Both the position numbers and the translations under genes were made by a program. The notes beneath the pieces are model-generated. The model was not told where the DNA came from and made no database searches. It was given only the letters and a program-made list of their open reading frames with translations. This document shows positions 1-6,494 of a stretch of DNA of 16,972 nt, in pieces (positions within the stretch are counted from its first letter, which is position 1; every line of letters starts with the position of its first letter). Source of the DNA: UBA685 sp049889495 (GTDB lineage: Bacteria; Pseudomonadota; Alphaproteobacteria; Puniceispirillales; Puniceispirillaceae). The DNA lies in NCBI GenBank assembly GCA_049889495.1, contig JBMHDH010000079.1:1-16972 (forward strand), in the 5' to 3' direction.

Positions 1-1
1 C

Positions 2-538
2 AAACACGTTATCATCTCGGTATTTGATGGTGTGGTGGGCACGCAAAATGGTCGGATTTTCCCTGCTGGTCCGTTACGCCAAGCCTTCAATCCCCAAAAA
101 ATGAAGGCTGATTTCATCATTATAAATGGGTCTGATGATACCAATTTGGCATCTGCTTTTCCTGAAGATCAGGTGATGTCAGCCACGCTTTTGCCGCTCC
201 CATCTCATCCCAAAATTTCACATAAAAAGCCTGTTTTTGCCTTTGCTGGCATTGGCCGCCCTGCGCGGTTTTTTGCAAGCCTCACCGAAGCTGGCTATCA
301 GCTGGCTGGCACAAAAGCCTTTGGCGATCATCACCCCTATCAAGAGGCTGAATTGCAAGAATTATGGCAAGAGGCAAAAGGCGCAAATCTGATCACGACA
401 CAAAAGGATTGGATCAGATTGCCTGCGAAATGGCAAAAAGACATTGCATACCTGCCAGTCAGCCTTCATATTTCAAAGACTGATTCCAAGCGGCTGGTAA
501 GCGGCATTTGCCAAAAATTTAAACCTGCCACCAACTAG
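2..538 (+). CDS. lpxK: Tetraacyldisaccharide 4'-kinase LpxK, C-terminal part (5' end outside window)
   Basis: LpxK phosphorylates the 4' position of the tetraacyldisaccharide 1-phosphate lipid A precursor at the inner membrane, using ATP. The frame is open from the first bases of the window, so the gene starts upstream; 178 codons remain of a family that usually has about 330. Visible family signatures are NGRIFPAGPLR near the start, FAGIGRPARFF in the middle, and the late block GDHHPY followed by LITTQKDWIRLP. The N-terminal P-loop is not in the window. The stop codon lies 9 bp before the next gene, a lipid A acyltransferase, so the two are very probably co-transcribed as consecutive lipid A steps. 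A GTG at 32 is inside the protein and is not the real start. Confidence 0.95.
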   Translation, partial: KHVIISVFDGVVGTQNGRIFPAGPLRQAFNPQKMKADFIIINGSDDTNLASAFPEDQVMSATLLPLPSHPKISHKKPVFAFAGIGRPARFFASLTEAGYQLAGTKAFGDHHPYQEAELQELWQEAKGANLITTQKDWIRLPAKWQKDIAYLPVSLHISKTDSKRLVSGICQKFKPATN

Positions 539-547
539 GCAAGGGCC

Positions 548-1450
548 ATGTCTCATTATAATAAGCCTATCTTTTTACGCAAAATAATTGAATTTGTGAT
601 TTGGCCTTTGCAAGCGATTGTGATTGCGCCTTTTGTGCTTGTGATGCATCTCTTGCCTGTGGCGTTACTATCGTCTTTGTTTGGTGCCCTGTTATCTGTT
701 ATTGGGCCCTTTACCACCCATCATAAAAGAGCGATGCGGCATTTATCCTATGCCATGCCCGAAAAAACAGATGCCGAAAAGACAGAGATTTTAACAAAAA
801 TGTGGCGTCACTTCGGGCATTTGATTGGGGAATATCCTCATATCCATCATATGGGAAGTGACCGCTTTATGACCTTTCATGGTCTTGACCATCTTGAAGA
901 GATGAAGCAAGGCGGATTTATCATTGGGGCCCATCTTGGCAATTGGGAACTTCATATGATGACATCGGTGATACGTGATGAGGCCTATGGTTTGGTCTAT
1001 CGCCCATTGAATAACCCGCTTACCAATTGGTTGCTGGATATGCGCCAAAAAAGAGGGGATGCCGATCTTTATGCCAAAGGAAAAGACGCTGCCAGAGGCA
1101 TGATGAAGACCATCAAAAAAGGCGGGATTGTCTATTTATTCACTGATCAAAAATACCGCCAAGGGGTGGTTGTGCCCTTTATGGGCCAAGATGCCGATAC
1201 CGCAATCGGGCATATTAAAATCGCCTTAAAACAACCTGTGCCAATTACCTATATGAGGGCCATCAGGCGTGATTATTGTCATTATGACATCTATATTGAA
1301 AAGCCGTTTACCATTTACACAGATGGGCAGGTCAGTGATGCGGCCATTGCAAAACACGCCACAGAGATGAATGACAAATTATCAGATTATATCAGGCAAA
1401 CACCTGAACAATGGTTATGGCCCCATCGGCGTTGGGGCAAGGATATCTAG
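548..1450 (+). CDS. lpxL: Lipid A late acyltransferase, LpxL/HtrB family
   Basis: This protein is expected to transfer a secondary acyl chain from acyl-ACP to Kdo2-lipid IVA (or a close precursor) at the inner membrane. It has 300 residues, close to the usual length of about 300. A hydrophobic N-terminal segment at roughly residues 20-55 fits the membrane anchor. The HX4E catalytic motif is HLGNWE, with H129 and E134. The C-terminus has the family block PEQWLWPHRRW. The start ATG follows lpxK by 9 bp, and the lpxK stop overlaps a TAGG stretch that may serve as a weak Shine-Dalgarno along with AAGGG. The gene converges on xseA with a 36-bp gap in which I see no convincing terminator. Assignment to LpxL rather than LpxM or a related paralogue is by family resemblance only. 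Confidence 0.88.
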   Translation: MSHYNKPIFLRKIIEFVIWPLQAIVIAPFVLVMHLLPVALLSSLFGALLSVIGPFTTHHKRAMRHLSYAMPEKTDAEKTEILTKMWRHFGHLIGEYPHIHHMGSDRFMTFHGLDHLEEMKQGGFIIGAHLGNWELHMMTSVIRDEAYGLVYRPLNNPLTNWLLDMRQKRGDADLYAKGKDAARGMMKTIKKGGIVYLFTDQKYRQGVVVPFMGQDADTAIGHIKIALKQPVPITYMRAIRRDYCHYDIYIEKPFTIYTDGQVSDAAIAKHATEMNDKLSDYIRQTPEQWLWPHRRWGKDI

Positions 1451-1486
1451 CACCAGCCCTGATCCTGCAGCAGAAAGCGCATAAGA

Positions 1487-2941
1487 TTAGAATAATTCAG
1501 TTTGCCCATGATCAGCAGGCGGTTTTTTGCGTGCTTTTGGTGCCTTTTTGGGCTTTGGCAAAGGGGGGTCTGATTGCGGCTTATCGCCTAGCCCCAAAAT
1601 TTGCGCCTCACGCATGCCATCTGCAAAGGTTAAGGATACGATCTTTTCTGGCTCTGCCTTATGGGCTTGTTTGAGGGCCTTACCATCTGCGTCTCTGACC
1701 AAGACAAACCCACGCTGTAACACACGGCCATAGCTGTTGGCTTCGAGCAGACGCGAGGCAGCATCAAGACGGCCATCATGCGCGCTTAGATGCGCTTTGA
1801 TAAGCGGCGTTACTTTTTCAGATGCCTGATCAAAACGGCGTGTCATATTGGCCAATAAATGATGGGGGGCAAGCAAGCGCGATGCGCTATTATGCAATCT
1901 GCCATTGGCATCATAAAGGCGTCTATCGACATAGCGGATCAAACGGTTATGTGCATGATCCAAGGCTTGGGCTTGGGCATTTACCCGTTCAACAGGGTGG
2001 CTTAATAGGCGTGTTGTCGCCGTTAATCTTTGGCCAGAATCAGTTAAGCGGCGTGCCATAGCGGCTTTGATTCTGGCATGTTGTTCTGCCAATCTGGCAC
2101 GAACCTCAGCCAGCACAGGTGTTGCCATCTCTGCGGCGGCTGTTGGGGTTGGTGCACGACGATCAGCGGCAAAATCAATCAAAGTGGTATCTGTTTCATG
2201 GCCAATTGACGAAATCAACGGAATTGTGCTTGCGGCGGCGGCGCGCACCACAATCTCTTCGTTAAATGACATCAAATCTTCAAGCGATCCCCCGCCTCTT
2301 GCCACAATCAAAATATCGGGACGCGGCAACGCTCCTGTGCCATCCCCATTGTCATCAATTTGGTTGAAGCCTTCAATGGCTCTGGCAACTTGCTCAGCTG
2401 ATCCTTGACCTTGCACCAAGACAGGCCAGACAAGCACATGCACCCCAAACCGATCTGATAGGCGATGCAAAATATCTTGGATAACAGCACCAGTGGGGCT
2501 TGTGACAATGCCGATGGTTCGTGGGAAGGTTGGAATCGGTTTTTTGGCTTGCGGATCAAATAAGCCTTCTTGCATCAGGCGTCTTTTGCGTTCTTCCAGC
2601 TGTTTTAACAACGCCCCTTCACCAGCCACCTCAATCGAACGCACTGTTAGCTGGTATTTTGACTGCCCTGAAAAGCTTGTGATTTTTCCTGTGACAATGA
2701 CATCAAGCCCTTCTTCAGGACGCACATCAAGGCCAGCGGCAACACCTTTCCAAATCACCGCTCCTAAATTATGGCTGTCATCTTTTAAGGTAAAATAAAC
2801 ATGACCAGATGCAGGAAAGCTGGGACGTGAAATCTCGCCTCTTACACGCACATACTCAAAGGCCCCTTCCAGCGTGCGTTTAATCGCGCCTGATAATTCA
2901 CCAACAGACATATAAGGGGCATTATGATTTTCAGTCACCAC
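1487..2941 (-). CDS. xseA: Exodeoxyribonuclease VII large subunit
   Basis: XseA is the catalytic subunit of exonuclease VII, which degrades single-stranded DNA to oligonucleotides with XseB. It has 484 residues (E. coli about 456). An N-terminal OB-fold (about residues 10-105) begins with YMSVGELSGAIKRTLE. The exonuclease domain carries PRTIGIVTSPTGAVIQD (140-156), VARGGGSLEDLMSFNEE (213-229) and SSIGHETDTTLIDFAADRRA (244-263), then PTPTAAAEMA. A long helical region follows. The protein ends in a Lys/Pro-rich tail and the residues QTELF, a possible sliding-clamp peptide. The start is GTG at 2941 or the next codon, also GTG; an AAGGA sits about 5-8 bases upstream. It is divergent from purD. 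xseB is not in the window. Confidence 0.96.
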   Translation of the reverse strand: MVTENHNAPYMSVGELSGAIKRTLEGAFEYVRVRGEISRPSFPASGHVYFTLKDDSHNLGAVIWKGVAAGLDVRPEEGLDVIVTGKITSFSGQSKYQLTVRSIEVAGEGALLKQLEERKRRLMQEGLFDPQAKKPIPTFPRTIGIVTSPTGAVIQDILHRLSDRFGVHVLVWPVLVQGQGSAEQVARAIEGFNQIDDNGDGTGALPRPDILIVARGGGSLEDLMSFNEEIVVRAAAASTIPLISSIGHETDTTLIDFAADRRAPTPTAAAEMATPVLAEVRARLAEQHARIKAAMARRLTDSGQRLTATTRLLSHPVERVNAQAQALDHAHNRLIRYVDRRLYDANGRLHNSASRLLAPHHLLANMTRRFDQASEKVTPLIKAHLSAHDGRLDAASRLLEANSYGRVLQRGFVLVRDADGKALKQAHKAEPEKIVSLTFADGMREAQILGLGDKPQSDPPLPKPKKAPKARKKPPADHGQTELF

Positions 2942-3131
2942 ATTTGTCCTTATTCTTTTGCGATATCACCGTTCATGCCATCTGGCATCTTACCCAAGCA
3001 AATAGACCGCCACTTGTCTTTTGACCAGATAACCGTTACATAAAGTCCCATTTATCGCATAGATTGTGTCACCCGACTATGGTGATCATGCTATTTACAG
3101 CATATTTCTATGAATTTGACAGGATGGAAAC
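2942..3131. promoter_or_regulatory. Divergent xseA/purD intergenic region with two inverted repeats
   Basis: This 190-bp spacer must hold promoters for both xseA (minus) and purD (plus). One inverted repeat is ATGCCA-TC-TGGCAT (2975-2988). A second, ATGCT-6 nt-AGCAT (3088-3103), lies in the likely purD 5' leader. A weak plus-strand promoter candidate is TTGTCT (3014-3019), a 17-bp spacer, then TACATA (3037-3042), only partly like the sigma-70 consensus. A clear Shine-Dalgarno AGGA (3121-3124) lies 7 bases before the purD ATG. I recognise no known riboswitch. Whether the repeats are operators is not shown by the sequence. Confidence 0.4.
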
Positions 3132-4382
3132 ATGAAAATTCTAGTCATTGGCGGCGGCGGCCGTGAACATGCTATGGCACATGCCATCTCCAGATCACAA
3201 TTATGCACATCACTTCATATGGCACCAGGCAATCCTGGCATGGCAGATCTTGGCACTTGTCATAAGGTGCATGCCGAAGATACAGATGGTCTATTGGCCT
3301 TGGCACAATCACTTCAGATAGACTTGGTCGTGATTGGCCCAGAAGCCCCGTTGGTAGCAGGGCTTGCGGATCAATTAGACGCCGCAGGGATTACCGCATT
3401 TGGCCCGTCTGCCGCTGCCGCACAGCTTGAAGGTTCCAAGGATTTTGCCCGTCAAATTTGTGCAAAAATGGCTATTCCGCAACCGCATTTCAAAAGCTTT
3501 ACCTCAGCAGAAGACGCCTTGGCTTATGCCGATAGCCTAGCGGGCTATTGCGTCATTAAAGCAGATGGCCTTGCCGCTGGTAAAGGCGTTATTGTCAGTG
3601 ACGATATGGCACAAGCTGGCCCAGCCATCATTCAAATGCTTGATGGCCAATTCGGCTCAGCTTCTGCGTCAATCTTAATCGAAGAGCGCATCACTGGCCC
3701 TGAAATTTCAGCCTTTGCCTTGATTAATGGCACACAAACCATCTGGCTTGCCTCTGCCCAAGATCACAAGCGCGCTTATGATAATGACAAAGGCCCCAAT
3801 ACGGGCGGTATGGGCGCGATATCACCATCACCGTTGATGGATGAAGCGTTACGCACCCAAATTATGACACAGGTTATTGATCCTGTGGCACAAGCCATGG
3901 TGGATGCTGGCACCCCGTATCGCGGCGTCTTATATGCAGGGCTGATGTTAACCAAAGATGGCCCAAAGGTGATTGAATTTAACTGTCGTTTTGGTGACCC
4001 TGAAGCAGAAGTCATTTTGCCACGCATGGAAAGTGATTTTGTTTCTTTAATCAGCGACTTAATGGCTGGCACATTGGCACGTGCCACCATGTCAGATGAT
4101 GTGGGTGTGACAGTGATCATGGCAACAGAGGGGTATCCTGGTGCTTATGATAAAGGCAGCCTGATCAAAGGGCTTGATGACGCTGGTACAGGCGATGATG
4201 TGATTATTTATCATGCTGGCACAGCGTATAATGAGGCTGGCAAGCTGGCAGCATCTGGGGGGCGGGTACTAGCAGTGACGGCTTTGGCAGAAACAAAAGA
4301 TGCCGCGCGTAAAAAAGCCTATGGTGCGATTGATAAAATTGATTGGCCTGAAGGCTTTTACCGAACTGATATCGCGCAATAA
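3132..4382 (+). CDS. purD: Phosphoribosylamine-glycine ligase (GAR synthetase)
   Basis: PurD joins glycine to 5-phosphoribosylamine with ATP, making GAR in the second step of purine synthesis in the cytoplasm. It has 416 residues (E. coli 429). The N-domain starts with the nucleotide-binding-like MKILVIGGGGREHA (1-14), followed by IGPEAPLVAG (68-77). The ATP-grasp domain shows KADGLAAGKGV (143-153), GPEISAFAL (189-197), the signature DHKRAYDNDKGPNTGGMGA (211-229) and the metal-binding EFNCRFGDPEAEVILPR (282-298). The start is supported by AGGA 7 bases upstream; ATGs at 3110 and 3124 are out of frame. It is transcribed alone, divergent from xseA and convergent with tadA, an arrangement common in alphaproteobacteria. 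No other pur gene is in the window. Confidence 0.97.
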   Translation: MKILVIGGGGREHAMAHAISRSQLCTSLHMAPGNPGMADLGTCHKVHAEDTDGLLALAQSLQIDLVVIGPEAPLVAGLADQLDAAGITAFGPSAAAAQLEGSKDFARQICAKMAIPQPHFKSFTSAEDALAYADSLAGYCVIKADGLAAGKGVIVSDDMAQAGPAIIQMLDGQFGSASASILIEERITGPEISAFALINGTQTIWLASAQDHKRAYDNDKGPNTGGMGAISPSPLMDEALRTQIMTQVIDPVAQAMVDAGTPYRGVLYAGLMLTKDGPKVIEFNCRFGDPEAEVILPRMESDFVSLISDLMAGTLARATMSDDVGVTVIMATEGYPGAYDKGSLIKGLDDAGTGDDVIIYHAGTAYNEAGKLAASGGRVLAVTALAETKDAARKKAYGAIDKIDWPEGFYRTDIAQ

Positions 4383-4420
4383 CAAGTCAGCTTCTGCTGT
4401 CATCGCAAGATCCTTTTGTC

Positions 4421-4444
4421 GATAAGATTATCACCTTATCTTTT
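4421..4444 (+). terminator. Weak possible terminator after purD
   Basis: GATAAG (4421-4426) and CTTATC (4435-4440) can pair around an 8-base loop and are followed directly by TTTT. The stem has only 6 pairs, four of them A-T, and the structure overlaps the tadA stop codon. It is well placed to end purD transcription in the convergent purD/tadA junction, but it may be chance. Confidence 0.3.
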
Positions 4445-4900
4445 ATCGGCAAAAAACTGGTGAAGCAGTGCGGCTGATGCGCCAGCAGAAAAACCGCCAT
4501 AAATTTCTGGCTGATGATGGGTGGTTGGCTGGTTAAAGACATGCGGACCATGATCAATCGCGCCGCCTTTGGGATCAGATGCGCCATAATATATGCGCCT
4601 GATTCTGGCATGTGCTAGGGCGCCAGCACACATAGCGCACGGCTCTAGCGTCACCCAAATATCACAATCTTTTAACGACTTATTGCCAAGGGCCTTTTGC
4701 GCTCTTTGAATGGCAAGCATCTCAGCATGCGCGGTGCAATCAGATAAGGTTTCTGTTTCATTATGGGCATAGGCAATCAGCTGGTTTGTGGGATGATGAT
4801 AAATCACCGCCCCCACTGGCACCTCCCCTATGGCAGCAGCTTGTTCTGCTAGCAATAGTGCTTGTTCCATAAAATCATGATTATCTGTTATTGCCATCAT
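4436..4900 (-). CDS. tadA: tRNA adenosine(34) deaminase TadA
   Basis: TadA deaminates A34 to inosine in tRNA-Arg(ACG), allowing one tRNA to read several Arg codons; it acts as a cytoplasmic homodimer. It has 154 residues, normal for the family. The zinc deaminase signature is complete: H58-A-E60 (HAEM) with the catalytic Glu, and P87-C88-AM-C91. The N-terminal block EQAAAIGEVPVGAVI and the C-terminal GGAIDHG (in place of the usual GAAGS-like segment) fit the TadA/guanine deaminase fold. Two consecutive ATG codons occur at the start; either could be used. It is divergent from rluB and convergent with purD. A guanine or cytosine deaminase would look similar, but the EVPVGAV start and small size favour TadA. 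Confidence 0.93.
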   Translation of the reverse strand: MMAITDNHDFMEQALLLAEQAAAIGEVPVGAVIYHHPTNQLIAYAHNETETLSDCTAHAEMLAIQRAQKALGNKSLKDCDIWVTLEPCAMCAGALAHARIRRIYYGASDPKGGAIDHGPHVFNQPTTHHQPEIYGGFSAGASAALLHQFFADKR

Positions 4901-4929
4901 GCCGCCATGCTATCTGTTTCGCTTGGCAA

Positions 4930-4959
4930 TTGCAAAACAATGCCATTCCAGACTATAAA
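4930..4959 (+). promoter_or_regulatory. Candidate promoter of rluB-rsmD
   Basis: TTGCAA (4930-4935) and TATAAA (4954-4959), spaced by 18 bp, match 4/6 and 5/6 of the sigma-70 boxes. The expected transcription start falls at about 4966, next to the ATG at 4967. If correct, the rluB mRNA would be leaderless or nearly so. Confidence 0.4.
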
Positions 4960-4966
4960 GAGCCCC

Positions 4967-5947
4967 ATGAGCAAAGATTTATCAAAAAAGACCGCCGCTG
5001 ATGATACCACATTTGACGGCGAGAGAATTGCCAAACGCATTGCGCGTGCAGGCGTCTGTTCACGCCGAGAAGCCGAAAAGCTAATCGCAGACGGCAAAGT
5101 TAGCGTCAATGGCACAATCATTACATCACCAGCGTTAAATGTCGATGAGACAGCCAAAATCGTGGTAGATGGCAAGCAGCTTGCCGCCCCAGACCAAGCC
5201 AGATTATGGCGGTATTACAAACCTCGTGGTCTTGTCGTCTCTGCCAGAGATGAAAAAGGAAGAGAGACTGTTTTTGACGCGTTACCAGAAACGCTAGGGC
5301 GCGTTATTTCCGTTGGTCGTTTGGATATTGATTCTGAAGGGCTTTTGCTGTTGACCAATGATGGTGATCTAGCGCGCCATCTGGAATTGCCAGCCACAGG
5401 ATGGTCACGCCGATATAAGGTGCGCGTCCAAGGCCGTGTGGATGAAGCACGCCTTGAAGCATTAAAAGAGGGCATCACCATTGACGGGGTGCGTTATGGC
5501 GAGATTGACGCCGTACTTGAAACACAAATGCCAAGTAATGCATGGCTGACGATTGCCATTAAAGAAGGCAAAAACAGAGAAGTGCGCCGTATTATGGAAC
5601 ATCTTGGCCATCTGGTCAGCCGCCTGATCCGCCTATCTTATGGTCCGTTTCAGCTTGGCCGCCTTGAAAAAGGAGAGGTCGAAGAAGTACGCGCCGCTGT
5701 ATTACGCGAACAGCTTGGCCTAGAAGGATCAAAATCTGAACAAGCAGGCAAATCAGACAGACATTATAAAGTTGAATATGCCAGACCAGAAGGTGGCAGA
5801 GCAAAACCGCGCAACATCACCCCCAAAGGGAAGAATAAAAACAAACCCACTTTGAAATTGGCACCAAAAGGGGCAAGCGCTGGGGGCGCAAAAGGGGCAA
5901 AAGGGGCAAAAAATGCAGATCATCGCCGGCCAAAAAAGAGGCGCTAA
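4967..5947 (+). CDS. rluB: 23S rRNA pseudouridine synthase, RluB/RluE/RluF (RsuA) family
   Basis: This enzyme isomerises a specific uridine to pseudouridine in ribosomal RNA, most likely in 23S rRNA. With the ATG at 4967 it has 326 residues. An S4 RNA-binding domain covers about 18-65 (IAKRIARAGVCSRREAEKLI). The catalytic domain has YYKPRGLVVS and the active-site Asp in GRLDIDSEGLLLLTNDGD (D120), and ends with KEGKNREVRRIMEHLGH. The C-terminus is a low-complexity Lys/Gly/Ala tail ending RRPKKRR, probably an rRNA-binding extension. The frame is open to 4862, but the S4 domain begins just after 4967 and an AAAGAG stretch precedes that ATG. An ATG at 4940 is also possible. The gene overlaps rsmD by 35 bp. 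The exact member (RluB, E or F) cannot be fixed here. Confidence 0.9.
   Translation: MSKDLSKKTAADDTTFDGERIAKRIARAGVCSRREAEKLIADGKVSVNGTIITSPALNVDETAKIVVDGKQLAAPDQARLWRYYKPRGLVVSARDEKGRETVFDALPETLGRVISVGRLDIDSEGLLLLTNDGDLARHLELPATGWSRRYKVRVQGRVDEARLEALKEGITIDGVRYGEIDAVLETQMPSNAWLTIAIKEGKNREVRRIMEHLGHLVSRLIRLSYGPFQLGRLEKGEVEEVRAAVLREQLGLEGSKSEQAGKSDRHYKVEYARPEGGRAKPRNITPKGKNKNKPTLKLAPKGASAGGAKGAKGAKNADHRRPKKRR
5890..5907 (+). repeat. Two tandem copies of AAAAGGGGC at the rluB/rsmD junction
   Basis: The 9-bp unit AAAAGGGGC occurs twice without a gap and is followed by AAAAAATG. In the rluB frame it encodes Lys-Gly-Ala repeats of the basic tail. The GGGG of the second copy (5903-5906) lies 6 bases before the rsmD ATG and very likely works as its Shine-Dalgarno. 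Confidence 0.85.
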
Positions 5948-6467
5948 GCTTGCCCAACTTGAGGGAGAGTATGTGCGCCCAACAGCACAGCGCACCCGAG
6001 AATCCTTATTTAATATCCTGCAAGGGGGCCGTTTTATTGATAATTTGGACGGGCTGCAGGTCCTTGATCTATTTGCTGGCACAGGCGCGCTTGGTCTTGA
6101 GGCCTTATCACGCGGTGCGATGAAAGCCATCTTTGTTGAAAAACATCATGAAGCGGTTGCCCTTATTCGTAAAAATGCAGGAAAATTGGGGTTTGATGAT
6201 CGCGCTCACATCATTCAGGCAGATTGCACCAAAACAAGCCGTTGGCTTTATGACAAGGCGGATTTGGTATTTTGCGATCCGCCCTATGATCAGGGGCTTG
6301 CCCTTCCTGCCCTTCAGCAATTTCGGGCACTTGGCGCTTTTCAAAAAGAGGCACTTATCATCATTGAAACGCGAAAATCAGAAAGCCTAGATTTGCCAGA
6401 TGATATGATCTGTCATGATCACAGACGCTATGGCATGGCGGCTTTGCATTTTTGCAGTTATCGCTAG
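5913..6467 (+). CDS. rsmD: 16S rRNA (guanine(966)-N2)-methyltransferase RsmD
   Basis: RsmD methylates G966 of 16S rRNA with S-adenosylmethionine during small-subunit maturation. It has 184 residues, normal for the family. It starts with MQIIAGQKRGAKL and VRPTAQRTRESLFNIL (21-36), both typical of RsmD. The SAM-binding motif is VLDLFAGTGALGLEALSRGA (50-69), and the catalytic motif is FCDPPYDQGL (120-129). The start is set by these N-terminal motifs and by a GGGG Shine-Dalgarno inside the end of rluB. The first 35 bp are read in both frames, so translation is probably coupled to rluB. Both genes act on rRNA. It converges on mutL with 18 bp between the stops. Confidence 0.95.
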   Translation: MQIIAGQKRGAKLAQLEGEYVRPTAQRTRESLFNILQGGRFIDNLDGLQVLDLFAGTGALGLEALSRGAMKAIFVEKHHEAVALIRKNAGKLGFDDRAHIIQADCTKTSRWLYDKADLVFCDPPYDQGLALPALQQFRALGAFQKEALIIIETRKSESLDLPDDMICHDHRRYGMAALHFCSYR

Positions 6468-6494
6468 CCGAGCGATAGACGCAGTCTAGCGTCT
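6459..6494. terminator. Tandem hairpins at the rsmD/mutL convergence
   Basis: Two perfect short inverted repeats lie side by side. TATCGCT (6459-6465) pairs with AGCGATA (6471-6477) around 5 bases. AGACGC (6477-6482) pairs with GCGTCT (6489-6494) around 6 bases. They include the stop codons of rsmD and mutL. Neither has a strong T-run directly after it, so they are not textbook intrinsic terminators, but the position suits a two-way transcription block. Confidence 0.4.

Noticed and set aside
1451..1486. Possible terminator between lpxL and xseA
   Set aside because: No stable stem or T-run is visible in the 36-bp gap.
4862..4966. Longer N-terminus for rluB starting at 4862
   Set aside because: It would overlap tadA and precede the S4 domain with unrelated residues; the ATG at 4967 fits the domain boundary and promoter.
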